Positions 1 to 8,833 of a stretch of 34,860 nucleotides of DNA are shown in pieces. The position numbers were made by a program, and so were the translations under genes. Numbering within the stretch: the stretch's first letter is position 1; each line of letters opens with the position of its first letter. The notes beneath the pieces are model-generated. The model was not told where the DNA came from, searched no databases, and saw nothing but the letters and a program-made list of their open reading frames with translations. Source of the stretch: Candidatus Bathycorpusculum soli (GTDB lineage: Archaea > Thermoproteota > Bathyarchaeia > Bathyarchaeales > Bathycorpusculaceae); NCBI GenBank assembly GCA_031277345.1, contig JAITMO010000107.1, forward strand, positions 1-34,860, read 5' to 3'.

Positions 1-138
1 ACCCAATGCACATATCTATGCTACACATTTTACTCACTTTACGGGTCACCAGCAGGAAGCCTTTCATTAGCAAGAGAACAATGGAAAAACACAGCACTCA
101 TACTAAAAAAGAAACAACAACCAAAAGACACCAAATAA
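1..138 (+). CDS. 3' end of an unidentified gene (partial)
   Basis: The window opens inside an open frame (codons starting at base 1) that ends at TAA 136-138 and gives a 45-residue C-terminal tail. The tail contains YGSPAGSLSLAREQWKN and a lysine/glutamine-rich end. Third positions are mostly A and C, which is what the 3' parts of other genes in this window show, so frame 1 is favoured over the other two plus frames. I do not recognise the family from so short a piece, and the start lies outside the window. Confidence 0.45.
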   Translation, partial: TQCTYLCYTFYSLYGSPAGSLSLAREQWKNTALILKKKQQPKDTK

Positions 139-558
139 CTAATCAATCAACAAAAACTAACTCAACACGATAAGAATTGAAGCGCTGAAGCTAACTTTTC
201 GATTTAAGCAATAGGAATTTTTTAGCAAATACCTTAATTTACGGATTTTTACGCCAGACATGTTTCACATTTTTTAATAATTTGACACAATACCTAAATA
301 AATAATACGTAACTACAATAAAATAATTCAAAAACATTTTTAATTATAAAAACAGTCAAAAAATGAGTTTTATCCAAAACCTATTACGTAAATTTGAAAA
401 GTTAGACTTAATCATAAAAACATATTAAATCTGATAAGGCCACATATACGAAAAAACCCAACACAACAAAGATGAACGCGACTAATCACTTACTAGAATG
501 ATGAGATTGTTGAAAGAAAAAGAAAAGTTTATCAGTTCTTTCTATGCACTACTGTTGT
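139..558. other. Intergenic stretch without a recognisable gene
   Basis: These 420 bases are very A-rich on the plus strand and lie between a plus-strand gene tail and the 3' end of a minus-strand ABC transporter gene. I see no convincing ORF; the only start-to-stop frame of note is a 21-codon one at 363-428. The minus strand is T-rich around 512-531, just past the transporter stop, which could serve as an archaeal T-tract terminator. No repeat, tRNA or CRISPR structure is visible. Confidence 0.5.
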
Positions 559-2421
559 TTAAGTTTCTTGTTCGAACTGACTGTTGTAGAGTTCGGCGTA
601 AAATCCGCCTTTTGCTAATAATTCAACATGGTTACCACTTTCTATGATGTCACCGTTTTTCATAACAAGAATCAGATCAGCATTACGAATAGTCGAAAGT
701 CGATGCGCAATAACAAATGATGTTCTACCATGCATTAAATGATCCATCGCTTTTTGCACAATACTTTCGGTGCGAGTATCTACAGAACTTGTTGCTTCAT
801 CTAATATCAGTAATGGCGCATTTTGAATCATAGCTCTAGCAATAGTTACTAATTGCCTTTGGCCAACTGATAAATTCGTTTTATCATCCAACTCAGTATC
901 ATAACCATTAGGCAGGGTTTGTATAAATTGGTGAATACCAACAGTTTTACAAACAGCAACCACTTCTTCATCAGTAACACCCTGCTTACTGTAGAGAATA
1001 TTTTCCTTAATAGACCCTTCAAAGAGCCAAGTATCCTGCAGCACCATACAAAATTGATCATGCACATTTTCTCTTGTAACTTGCTTTGTAGACACACCGT
1101 CTATACAAATCTCGCCACTATCAATTTCATAGAACCGCATCAACAGATTAACAATTGTTGTTTTTCCCGCACCAGTAGGTCCAACAATAGCTATCTTTTG
1201 GCCTGCTTGCACCTTTGCAGAGAAATTGTTGATAACAGGTTTATCTTTCTCGTAACCAAAATGGACATTCTTGAATTCAACATTGCCCTTAACATTTGCT
1301 AATCTTTCAAGTTTTTGGCTTTCATCAGCTAATTCTGCCTCATCTAAAAACTCAAATACACGCTCACTAGCAGCAGCAGTTATTTGCAATTGCTGCATCG
1401 ACTGAGCTAACTGCGTTAATGGTTGCGTGAATAACCGAATATATATCATAAACGCGACAATAACCCCAAAATCAGTCGTGCCATTCATAACTAAAGCTGC
1501 ACCAACGACACACACAGCCACATACCCAAAATTTCCAATAAAACTCATAAGAGGCATCATTAAACCAGACATAAATTGAGACTTCCAACTACTCTCATAA
1601 AGCGAACTATTTATAGTCTCAAAAGTCTTTTTTGCCTCTTTGCCACCGTTGTAAACTTTAACAACGTTATGACCAGAATAAATTTCCTCAATATGACCAT
1701 TAACATTCCCAAGACCTTGCTGCTGTGCAACAAAATGTTTCTGAGATCGCGACATAATAACCATCATTAACACAAACCCAATAACAGAAGCACCTATCGC
1801 AGTTAACGCCATAATCCAATTCGTAATAAGCATCATTATAATAGAACCAACAAACAAAGTAACAGCCCTTGCCAAAGTGTCAAGACTCTGGTTAAGTGTC
1901 TGACCGATAGCATCAACATCATTAGTCACACGACTAATAACGTCACCATAACTTGTCTTATCAAAATATCTAAAAGGCAGTCTACTAATTTTTTGCGAAA
2001 CATCTGACCGCATATTTTTAGATATTCTTGCAGACACTGTTGCCATAATATAATGCTCTATAAAACCAAGAACATACGATGCTGCATAAAGAAAAACAAG
2101 CAACATCCCAATGTTAAACACAGCAGCTAAATCGATCGCAGAAAATACAGGACCACCATTTACTATAGCAGGAATCACACCCGCTTGAATCACATTAGTC
2201 ATATCCCGTATTTTATTGGGACCAAGAATTACAAACACAGCACTCAAAGATGCAAAAACAAGAGCAACCACAATAAGAGGCATATAACCCTTACAATAAG
2301 CTATAAGTTGACCCCAAGTTTTTTTGAAATTCTTTGCCTTCTCAGCAGAACCCATACCAGAACGATTACCAAAACCGCCTGCAAAACCGTTATCTTTCTT
2401 TCTATGACCAGCCTTACTCAC
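559..2421 (-). CDS. ABC exporter half-transporter, subunit with the consensus ATP site
   Basis: This is a type IV exporter (MsbA/MDR-like half-transporter): an N-terminal six-helix membrane domain, then an ATPase domain over roughly the last 250 residues. Visible motifs are Walker A GPTGAGKTT, Walker B LLILDEATSS with its catalytic glutamate, and H-loop AHRLST. The signature motif is LSVGQ instead of LSGGQ. The partner encoded just upstream lacks the Walker B glutamate and H-loop histidine but has a normal signature. The pair therefore forms one working and one degenerate ATP site, as in heterodimeric exporters such as TM287/288. I chose GTG at 2421 because AGGAGG lies 9 nt upstream; this start overlaps the partner's stop by 8 nt, so the two are translationally coupled. 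An ATG at 2439 would add six residues. The substrate cannot be read from sequence (drug, lipid or peptide are all possible). Confidence 0.9.
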   Translation of the reverse strand: MSKAGHRKKDNGFAGGFGNRSGMGSAEKAKNFKKTWGQLIAYCKGYMPLIVVALVFASLSAVFVILGPNKIRDMTNVIQAGVIPAIVNGGPVFSAIDLAAVFNIGMLLVFLYAASYVLGFIEHYIMATVSARISKNMRSDVSQKISRLPFRYFDKTSYGDVISRVTNDVDAIGQTLNQSLDTLARAVTLFVGSIIMMLITNWIMALTAIGASVIGFVLMMVIMSRSQKHFVAQQQGLGNVNGHIEEIYSGHNVVKVYNGGKEAKKTFETINSSLYESSWKSQFMSGLMMPLMSFIGNFGYVAVCVVGAALVMNGTTDFGVIVAFMIYIRLFTQPLTQLAQSMQQLQITAAASERVFEFLDEAELADESQKLERLANVKGNVEFKNVHFGYEKDKPVINNFSAKVQAGQKIAIVGPTGAGKTTIVNLLMRFYEIDSGEICIDGVSTKQVTRENVHDQFCMVLQDTWLFEGSIKENILYSKQGVTDEEVVAVCKTVGIHQFIQTLPNGYDTELDDKTNLSVGQRQLVTIARAMIQNAPLLILDEATSSVDTRTESIVQKAMDHLMHGRTSFVIAHRLSTIRNADLILVMKNGDIIESGNHVELLAKGGFYAELYNSQFEQET

Positions 2422-4177
2422 GATACAATTCCTCCTCATTCAATTGAGACATTGCAATTTCTTTATACACAACACAATTACGAAGCAACTCGTTGTGGGT
2501 TCCTTTCCCAACAATTTTACCTTCATCAAGCACAATAATTTGATCAGCATCCATAATTGTGCCTATTCTTTGTGCAACAATCAAACTGGTTACTCCCGCA
2601 GTTTCCTGTTTTAAGGCACTACGCAAAATACGGTCGGTTTTATAATCTAATGCTGAGAATGAATCATCAAAAATGTAAATCTCAGGTTTACGACATACCG
2701 CACGAGCAATAGCAAGTCGCTGTTTCTGACCACCTGACACATTTGTTCCACCCTGTGAAATAGCAGCACCATATCCATCAGGCATTTTTTCAACAAAATC
2801 GGTACCCTGTGCAATCTGTATAGCTTTTTTAACCTCATCAATACTAAACTCAGCACCACCATTATCGCCATAAGCAACATTGAATTCTACAGTTCCCTTA
2901 AATAACACTGCTTTTTGAGGCACATAACCAATCTTATTACAAAGAGCCTCCAGCTTGTAATCTTTAACATTTACTCCATCTATCAACACTTCACCCTCAG
3001 TTACATCAAAAAATCGAGGAATAAGATTAATCAGCGTTGATTTACCACTTCCAGTCGAACCAATAAAAGCAACCGTTTCACCTTGCTTTGCGGTAAAGCT
3101 CACATTTTTAAGAACAAAATCAACTGCATCAGGATACTTAAAACTAACATTATTAAAAACAACTTCACCTACAAGTCCAGATTTTCCTGTAGTTTCCACA
3201 CCATCAATAATGCGGGGTTCAGTATCAAGTACTTCATTAATACGCTTTGCAGAAACACTTGCACGAGGCCACATAATAAATATTATTACCAGCATCATAA
3301 AAGACATAATAACCATCATAGCATAAGTTGAAAAGATAACCATATCTGTAAACAAGCTCAATTTATCAGTAGCTAACTGGGCTGCATCAATTAGAAATGC
3401 ACCTATCCAATAAATCGCAAGAGAAAGCAAATTCATTATCACCATAAGAGTAGGTAACATTAGAGCCAGAGCACGCCCTGCAAACAGATGAGTGTCGGTA
3501 AGCTCCTTGTTTGCCGCTTCAAATTTAGCTTTTTGATAATCCTCAGCATTGTAAGCACGAACAACACGTAAACCCATAAGATTTTCTCGCGTTACACGTG
3601 TTATATTATCGGTAAGGGTCTGCATTTTTTTGAACTTTGGCACAAGAAAGACCATAAGCACAACAACCATAATAGATACACCTAAAACAGCTACCCCAGT
3701 AGCTAATGACCACTCAAAACCTTTTCCAGCAATCTTAAATATTGCCCAAACAGCCAAAATTGGAGCCTTAATAACTAATTGTAAAGCTAACACAATAAGC
3801 ATTTGAACTTGGGTAATATCGTTTGTGGAACGCGTAATCAGACTTGACGTTGAAAAACGGTTGATTTCTTCCATTGAGAACGATTCAACCTTGTTAAACA
3901 ACAAACTACGCACACGCTGCGAAAAAGATGCACCAATACGTGCCGCAAAGAATCCAACAATAATTGCAGCTACAAGACTACCTAACGTGCACAAAATCAT
4001 ATAGCCACCAGCAAGCCAAACCTCACTTATTGCGCCGGATGTCTGAATAAGTTCAGTTATTTTGGACATATAGTCAGGCAGTTTAAGATCAAGCCAAACT
4101 GACGCGACAATAAACACTAAACTAACACCTATCAACAACCACTCTTTAGATGTCAAATATTTGAGGAGTTTAAACAC
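2414..4177 (-). CDS. ABC exporter half-transporter, subunit with the degenerate ATP site
   Basis: This 587-residue half-transporter is the first gene of a two-gene operon. Six hydrophobic helices occupy about residues 1-310, followed by the nucleotide-binding domain. Walker A is GSTGSGKST and the signature VSGGQKQR is normal. Walker B reads IYIFDDSFSALD, with Asp replacing the catalytic Glu, and the H-loop reads VAQRIGT, with Gln replacing His. These are the usual marks of the non-hydrolysing site in heterodimeric exporters; paired with the downstream subunit, its signature helix completes the active site. The start is GTG at 4177, about 54 nt downstream of a TATA-like box at 4231-4240. Third positions are G/T-rich at the 5' end. 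Assignment to the heterodimeric exporter class is firm; the substrate is unknown. Confidence 0.9.
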   Translation of the reverse strand: MFKLLKYLTSKEWLLIGVSLVFIVASVWLDLKLPDYMSKITELIQTSGAISEVWLAGGYMILCTLGSLVAAIIVGFFAARIGASFSQRVRSLLFNKVESFSMEEINRFSTSSLITRSTNDITQVQMLIVLALQLVIKAPILAVWAIFKIAGKGFEWSLATGVAVLGVSIMVVVLMVFLVPKFKKMQTLTDNITRVTRENLMGLRVVRAYNAEDYQKAKFEAANKELTDTHLFAGRALALMLPTLMVIMNLLSLAIYWIGAFLIDAAQLATDKLSLFTDMVIFSTYAMMVIMSFMMLVIIFIMWPRASVSAKRINEVLDTEPRIIDGVETTGKSGLVGEVVFNNVSFKYPDAVDFVLKNVSFTAKQGETVAFIGSTGSGKSTLINLIPRFFDVTEGEVLIDGVNVKDYKLEALCNKIGYVPQKAVLFKGTVEFNVAYGDNGGAEFSIDEVKKAIQIAQGTDFVEKMPDGYGAAISQGGTNVSGGQKQRLAIARAVCRKPEIYIFDDSFSALDYKTDRILRSALKQETAGVTSLIVAQRIGTIMDADQIIVLDEGKIVGKGTHNELLRNCVVYKEIAMSQLNEEELYRE

Positions 4178-4230
4178 GTAACACTACACCACAGTTAACA
4201 ATTATTCAGTAAACGTTCTCCAAACATTTA

Positions 4231-4240
4231 ACATATAAAC
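4231..4240 (-). promoter_or_regulatory. TATA-box-like element upstream of the ABC exporter operon
   Basis: Read on the minus strand the bases are GTTTATATGT, a good archaeal TATA match. A start about 25 nt downstream would give a leader of roughly 30 nt before the GTG at 4177. The position also separates this operon from the cmk gene ending at 4290. Confidence 0.5.
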
Positions 4241-4289
4241 GTATGCTACAACCACAACAGCAACCTAAATAAAACACACAGTTTACAAA

Positions 4290-4904
4290 TTACACTTGGG
4301 GACAACCGCAAACAGTATTATCAATCACTCGACAAAGAACCTCAAAAACCTCATCAGCCGTCAGATTATCAGTATCTAAAATAAAATTAAAAGGAGCAAA
4401 ATCCTCATCCAAACAAAACCCATAAAGCTCCCGATAAATCGCCTTTGTCTGAGCTTCTTTTTTCTTAAGAACAGAAAAAGCCTCCTTAAAAGTCATCTTA
4501 TCACGCTCAGCCACCCGTGCTACACGCTTATCAAAAGATGCCATCAACCAAATTTTAAAACCATACTCTAGCAGCCAAGGCATAGTCCAACTATCAAGTA
4601 GCACATCACCCAACTTGGCATAACCAAGCAACTTGTCATCTACTGTCCTATCAAACTGAGAATCGTGAACACGTCGCTCTAAAAAACTTAAACCCTCAGG
4701 ACTCTCCCACCAACCCTCACCAGTCACCGCGCAACCAGCCTCTCTAGCCAACTCTTTAAGAGCATCCCCACCAGAATAACACTTCAAATTATACCGTGCC
4801 GCAACCTTCTTAGATAAAGTACTCTTTCCCGTACCCGCCATTCCAGAAATACAAAGAACCAAAGGCTTACGAACATCCAATTGAGGACCACCACTAACAG
4901 ACAT
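4290..4904 (-). CDS. cmk: Archaeal cytidylate kinase
   Basis: Cytidylate kinase phosphorylates CMP/dCMP with ATP in pyrimidine nucleotide supply. The 204-residue protein has an N-terminal P-loop GMAGTGKST (about residues 20-28). This is followed by YSGGDALKELA, which fits the NMP-binding region of archaeal Cmk, a central LLDSWTMPWLLEYGF segment and an arginine-rich lid (RVARVAERDK). A GAGGT Shine-Dalgarno sits 6 nt before ATG 4904, and the gene follows the emc3 stop by 13 nt. In many archaea cmk lies next to the DUF106 gene at the end of the secY cluster, which supports the call. Adenylate kinase would be the main alternative, but the YSGGD segment and this neighbourhood favour Cmk. Confidence 0.8.
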   Translation of the reverse strand: MSVSGGPQLDVRKPLVLCISGMAGTGKSTLSKKVAARYNLKCYSGGDALKELAREAGCAVTGEGWWESPEGLSFLERRVHDSQFDRTVDDKLLGYAKLGDVLLDSWTMPWLLEYGFKIWLMASFDKRVARVAERDKMTFKEAFSVLKKKEAQTKAIYRELYGFCLDEDFAPFNFILDTDNLTADEVFEVLCRVIDNTVCGCPQV

Positions 4905-4917
4905 AACACAACCTCAA

Positions 4918-5388
4918 TTACATATTAGGCGTTGTACCAAAAGCCTTCATCACCAATGTCCCAAAGAACAAAGACGAAACCATGTACCAAACAAACAAAG
5001 GCAACTCAAAGCCGGGCAAATAAGCTACAGTCACCCCTCCAAAAACAGGTGTTAAAACAAAATACCAAAGAGGCAAATAACAGAAAGACAAAGCCATCTG
5101 AATCATTTGAGGCTTCATCATTTTTGCCTGCATAGCATTAATTTGTGACTGTTTTTTTTTAATCCTCTCAAGCTGCTTAGGATCCTGCGAACGTGCAGCA
5201 TTCATACTTTCCTTTCGAAACTCTGATAGTTCCCGCTGCATCGAACGATAATTATCCAAACCAATAAAATGATTAATAACCACCCGGTTAGTCGACTGAA
5301 TAACAATAGACATAACAAGCGCAATAGCCATAATAACAACTGTTACAACGGGAGCCGATAAAAGCCATTCGGGTGCAGACATACTCAT
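4918..5388 (-). CDS. DUF106 / EMC3-TMCO1-like membrane insertase of the Oxa1 superfamily
   Basis: This small membrane protein (about 156 residues) has the DUF106 layout. An N-terminal transmembrane helix (about 12-32) is followed by a charged cytosolic coiled-coil hairpin (about 45-88, with RIKKKQSQINAMQAKMMKPQ) and then two further hydrophobic segments (about 95-118 and 128-150). The family is related to Oxa1/YidC, Get1 and eukaryotic EMC3, and is thought to help insert membrane proteins beside the SecY channel. ATG 5388 is chosen; a GTG lies one codon earlier. It heads a two-gene unit with cmk, with a TATA-like element about 45 nt upstream. SecY lies further up the same strand but is separated by an inserted plus-strand gene. 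Confidence 0.85.
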   Translation of the reverse strand: MSMSAPEWLLSAPVVTVVIMAIALVMSIVIQSTNRVVINHFIGLDNYRSMQRELSEFRKESMNAARSQDPKQLERIKKKQSQINAMQAKMMKPQMIQMALSFCYLPLWYFVLTPVFGGVTVAYLPGFELPLFVWYMVSSLFFGTLVMKAFGTTPNM

Positions 5389-5431
5389 CACTTGAAATAC
5401 TTACTTATGTAAACCCTAACCATCTTACTTG

Positions 5432-5439
5432 TTTATAAC
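5432..5439 (-). promoter_or_regulatory. TATA-box-like element upstream of the emc3-cmk unit
   Basis: On the minus strand the bases read GTTATAAA within a longer A+T-rich stretch, about 44 nt before ATG 5388. It implies that emc3 and cmk have their own promoter instead of being read through from secY, which makes sense because an opposing gene lies between them. Confidence 0.45.
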
Positions 5440-5568
5440 CATTTTTACTAATTTACCCACAACACACAAACCGTACCACCACAAATAACCTCAAAAACAG
5501 AATATTTAAACAAAACATAGGCAAGCATTAAAAGCGAAAAACACAATTAAATAAAAAGGAAAAATTAA

Positions 5569-6855
5569 ATGGTAACCGACGATCTGCAAGTCCAACTAAC
5601 AAAGTTTGTGAAAGACAACACAAACATAACAGATGCACAGTGGGACAACCGAATGACCCCACAACTACTATTTAACCCCTACACAAAAGACCACGAAGAA
5701 AAAAAACACACCGCACACTACTTCTTGCTAACCGCAGCAATACTCGACGACCAAATGGTAGGCTTCACAGAAAACGCACGCACCCTACTTATCAACCTAC
5801 ACAAACAATACGGAACCAAACGTCTCTTTGAAATCACCAAACCACACCTCTTCAAAGAAGAAATCACAAAATACAGCTTCTACAACTACCTAGGACCACA
5901 AAAAGAAACCATAGCCGAAACCCTAGCAGCCGTCAACATATTTGTCAAATTCAAAGCCGAAAAAGACCTAATACGATACACACAAAAATTCCCCAAACCC
6001 CAAAACTTTGTAGACGAACTAACAAAAACCATCGAAAAAATGAAAGGCCCAAACAAACACAAAGCATGGACCTACATGCGATGGACCGTACGCCCAAACC
6101 CAGACCTAGAAATCTTTAAACAATACACTCCCGAAGACCTCCAAATACCCCTAACAAAAGAAAACGTCAACGTCGCTATAAGCCTAGGACTAATAAAAAC
6201 CACCATACCACACTTATGGAGAGACCCCGATACAAACAAAAACGCACAAATAAAAATCACCCAATACGCTAAACGAATCTTCCCCACCGACCCAGCAAAA
6301 GCAGACTACCCACTATCCTTAATAGGCAAATGGCTCAAACGAAAAAACCTAAACAGAAATACCCTAAAAGAAGCACTAAAATTTTATGAACAAATCCAAA
6401 CAATCGCAAACCAACCCACACAAACACAACCCCAAAAACCAAACAACTACAAAAGCGGATGGGAAAAAGAAACAGCACGAACACTAAAACAAATGAACAT
6501 ACCCTACGGATACGAAACCATCACCTTCATACTACCAGGAGATAAATACACCCCAGACTTTATTTTAGACAAAGAAATCAATGGCAGAAAAATAATCCTT
6601 GAACCACACTACGAAATGAACCTCAAACAATCATCAAAATACTCCCTATTCAAACAAACCTACGGACACAAATTCATGCTAATACTACTCCTAAAAAACG
6701 ACCTAATATCATTCTTCAACAAAAGAAACATCCTCACAAACGACGTATGCGACGACGTATGGCCAATAGAATACGTCAGCCTACTCATAGACAAAATAAA
6801 AACTGGCGAATACACCAACCAAAACAAAACCAAAGAAACTAACAACAAAAAATAA
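5569..6855 (+). CDS. Unrecognised protein: HhH-GPD/DUF2400-like domain plus PD-(D/E)XK-like nuclease domain
   Basis: I cannot name this 428-residue protein, but two parts look structured. Residues about 165-250 read like the HhH-GPD/DUF2400 base-excision fold: RWTVRPN, then PLTKENVNVAISLGL, then FPTDPAKADYPLSLIG. The second segment aligns without gaps with the P-L-D-T-H-V...LGL motif, but the catalytic Asp position is Thr (residue 195-196 region). Residues about 295-380 resemble a PD-(D/E)XK nuclease: GWEKE (E299), YTPDFIL (D330), IILEPH (E345, with His347 where Lys is usual), then YGHKFMLILL. A linker rich in Q, T and P joins the two. The start has AAGGA 10 nt upstream. The gene runs opposite to its neighbours between secY and emc3, and third positions are A/C throughout. 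DNA repair, defence or a selfish insertion are all possible. Confidence 0.6.
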   Translation: MVTDDLQVQLTKFVKDNTNITDAQWDNRMTPQLLFNPYTKDHEEKKHTAHYFLLTAAILDDQMVGFTENARTLLINLHKQYGTKRLFEITKPHLFKEEITKYSFYNYLGPQKETIAETLAAVNIFVKFKAEKDLIRYTQKFPKPQNFVDELTKTIEKMKGPNKHKAWTYMRWTVRPNPDLEIFKQYTPEDLQIPLTKENVNVAISLGLIKTTIPHLWRDPDTNKNAQIKITQYAKRIFPTDPAKADYPLSLIGKWLKRKNLNRNTLKEALKFYEQIQTIANQPTQTQPQKPNNYKSGWEKETARTLKQMNIPYGYETITFILPGDKYTPDFILDKEINGRKIILEPHYEMNLKQSSKYSLFKQTYGHKFMLILLLKNDLISFFNKRNILTNDVCDDVWPIEYVSLLIDKIKTGEYTNQNKTKETNNKK

Positions 6856-6910
6856 CCACAATAAATACACAGTACACTTACAAAATTAACAAATTAAATA
6901 ATTAAATTTT

Positions 6911-6944
6911 ATAAAAAATAAAAAAGAAAAAAAGGCAAAAGCCT
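6911..6944 (-). terminator. Hairpin plus T-rich terminator after secY
   Basis: On the minus strand, just past the secY stop, a small hairpin AGGC-TTTT-GCCT (6933-6944) is followed by a long T-rich run (down to about 6911). The plus-strand nuclease-like gene also ends here, so the site lies between convergent genes. Confidence 0.55.
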
Positions 6945-6954
6945 ACTTACTTGT

Positions 6955-8385
6955 TTAGTCGCCTAATAGCGCTTTAAAGGCAGGGAACATTTCAGCAGCA
7001 CGTTCACGCATCAACAATTCATAATACTGATATATGATACCAACAGACAACAAGATACCAGTTCCCGAACCGAAAACACCTAGAAAGTCAGCTAAACCAG
7101 CTATTAGACCAACTATTATACCACCAAGCACCGTCACCACTGGAATATACCGTCTTAATATTTGCTCAATTGGTCGCTCACTACGTCTATACCCCGGAAT
7201 TTGCATGCCACTATCCATAAGCTGCTTAGCCACTTTATTAGGGCCTAAACCGCCAATTTCAAGCCAAGTTAACGAGAATATAGCACAGAAAAGGACCAAA
7301 ATGCCAAGATACACCAATGCGCGAATTGGTTCAGCATATACATTCATAATACCAGAGGGTGCAGTCACATAATGCGCTAAACCACCGATACTGGTAATAC
7401 CTGAACCATCATCAGCATAGTTTCCAAAGATTCGGAAAAACCATGTGACCATAGTTGAGTTAGGATTGTTGAAGCGTGTCCATAGCAGTTGTGTAAAGAA
7501 GAACACGTTTGCAAACAGCGCACTAGCAAATATGACTGGTAAGTTGCTGACATACAATAGTTTAATTGGGTATCTGCTACGGAAGCCTTTGTAACCTGCA
7601 TAAGTTACCGGCAATTCAACACGTATACCCTGCACATATATGATTATAAGAAATACAGCAATTGTCGCAATGAAACCAATTAATGAATATGGATATGAAC
7701 CACCCGAACCTAAGATCCAGCCAGAAGCAGTTAATGACTCCTCTGCAGTGCTTAGCAAAGACGTTAATGCACCTACGAACAAACCATTTGTCGGCGAGAA
7801 AGTAGCCCACAAAATTTGTTGAGCAACACCAGCCATAATAAAGAGACTTATACCACTGCCTAAACCCCAGCCTTTTTGAAGCAATTCATCAAGAAGCATC
7901 ACAACTATACCAACAGCTACCAATTGGAAAAGTATAGCAAGTATCACAATTATACCAAGCTCAGAAAGTGAACCATACATGCCACTCCAAATATACGCAC
8001 CTGCTTGCAAAGCAGTTAAAGCGATAGAGAAAACTTTACTTGCTGAAGTAAAAAGACTTCTATCTTCAGGATTAGACATATCACATTTAATTATTGAAGA
8101 ACCAACAAGTAACTGGAGAATTAAACCAGCAGTCACGATAGGCCCTATACCCAACTCCATCAAAGTACCTCTGTTGGAGGCAAAGATGACTCTCAACTGT
8201 GAAAACTGGTCAAACTCGCTTGGGCCAACACCATAAAGAGGGACTTCAGTCATGACTAAGAAAATTATTAAAACAAGTGCTGTCCAGAAGATTTTTTCAT
8301 TAAAAGAAACTTTGCGTGTGGGTTTTTTTATTTCAGGTAAAATTCTGCCGATTGGCTTAAATATACTAAGGAATCTTCCAGCCAT
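6955..8385 (-). CDS. secY: Preprotein translocase subunit SecY
   Basis: SecY is the pore subunit of the archaeal Sec translocon in the cytoplasmic membrane. The 476-residue length and about ten hydrophobic helices are typical. Recognisable parts include the amphipathic N-terminus (FLSIFKPIGRILPEI), the plug-region segment MTEVPLYGVG, TAGLILQLLVGSSII in helix 2, a GWGLGSGISLFI stretch in helix 5, and the loop GYRRSERPIEQILRRYIP. It follows L15 by 9 nt as the last gene of the hsp20-L15-secY transcript. In many archaea adk follows; here an opposing unknown gene does. Starting at ATG 8385 gives the usual N-terminus. Confidence 0.95.
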   Translation of the reverse strand: MAGRFLSIFKPIGRILPEIKKPTRKVSFNEKIFWTALVLIIFLVMTEVPLYGVGPSEFDQFSQLRVIFASNRGTLMELGIGPIVTAGLILQLLVGSSIIKCDMSNPEDRSLFTSASKVFSIALTALQAGAYIWSGMYGSLSELGIIVILAILFQLVAVGIVVMLLDELLQKGWGLGSGISLFIMAGVAQQILWATFSPTNGLFVGALTSLLSTAEESLTASGWILGSGGSYPYSLIGFIATIAVFLIIIYVQGIRVELPVTYAGYKGFRSRYPIKLLYVSNLPVIFASALFANVFFFTQLLWTRFNNPNSTMVTWFFRIFGNYADDGSGITSIGGLAHYVTAPSGIMNVYAEPIRALVYLGILVLFCAIFSLTWLEIGGLGPNKVAKQLMDSGMQIPGYRRSERPIEQILRRYIPVVTVLGGIIVGLIAGLADFLGVFGSGTGILLSVGIIYQYYELLMRERAAEMFPAFKALLGD

Positions 8386-8394
8386 GTTTTAACG

Positions 8395-8808
8395 TTACGC
8401 TCCGGTCTCTTTGGAGACTGTAATTACTTTACCGCCAGCTTTGGCGATTTTTTCTTCAGCTGTTTTAGAGCATTCTAGAACTGTAACAGTTAAAGCTCTT
8501 GTGACTTTTCCAGCACCTAACAATTTGGTGTAACCTAGTGCAGCTAAATTAATTGCATTGGTTTCAGTAATTTCAGCTAATTTCTGGAGATTGATAATTT
8601 TTTCTTTCTTGTGTAGACTTCGAGGGGATGTAAAACCGTGGTTTCCAAAATAGTCCGGCTCAGAAGTAACTACTTTACTCCAAAGGTGCTTGTGTCGTCC
8701 AACTTTTCGATTGCCTTTACTGCCCGCATCGCGGTGTTGGCCAATCCTTCCGTAACCCTGTGTCCTCGAACCTCTTGTTTTTCGTATTTTTCTAAGTTTA
8801 TGAGGCAT
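8395..8808 (-). CDS. rpl15: 50S ribosomal protein L15 (uL15)
   Basis: This is a large-subunit protein and late assembly factor. The 137-residue sequence opens with the basic, glycine-rich uL15 N-terminus (MPHKLRKIRKTRGSRTQGYG, then GQHRDAGSKGNRKVGRHKH). It ends with the globular domain containing YTKLLGAGKVTRALTVTV and GGKVITVSKE. It lies 25 nt downstream of the hsp20 gene and 9 nt before secY. Having L15 directly before secY is the normal archaeal order, but L30, its usual upstream neighbour, is here separated by the hsp20 gene and a promoter. Confidence 0.95.
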   Translation of the reverse strand: MPHKLRKIRKTRGSRTQGYGRIGQHRDAGSKGNRKVGRHKHLWSKVVTSEPDYFGNHGFTSPRSLHKKEKIINLQKLAEITETNAINLAALGYTKLLGAGKVTRALTVTVLECSKTAEEKIAKAGGKVITVSKETGA

Positions 8809-8833
8809 ATTCTAATCCGCTTCTTGTTGTTTA

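Noticed and set aside
1-69. Second plus frame at the window start with an ATHFTHFTGHQQEAF string resembling an integrase C-terminus
   Set aside because: The similarity is only a few residues and the frame stops at 69; the first frame is longer and has the expected A/C-rich third positions.
363-428. 21-codon frame in the 139-558 spacer
   Set aside because: Too short, with no ribosome-binding site or recognisable motif.
919-1302. 127-codon plus-strand frame antisense to the ABC exporter gene
   Set aside because: It lies wholly opposite a clear ATPase domain and has no recognisable protein features; a shadow of the real gene.
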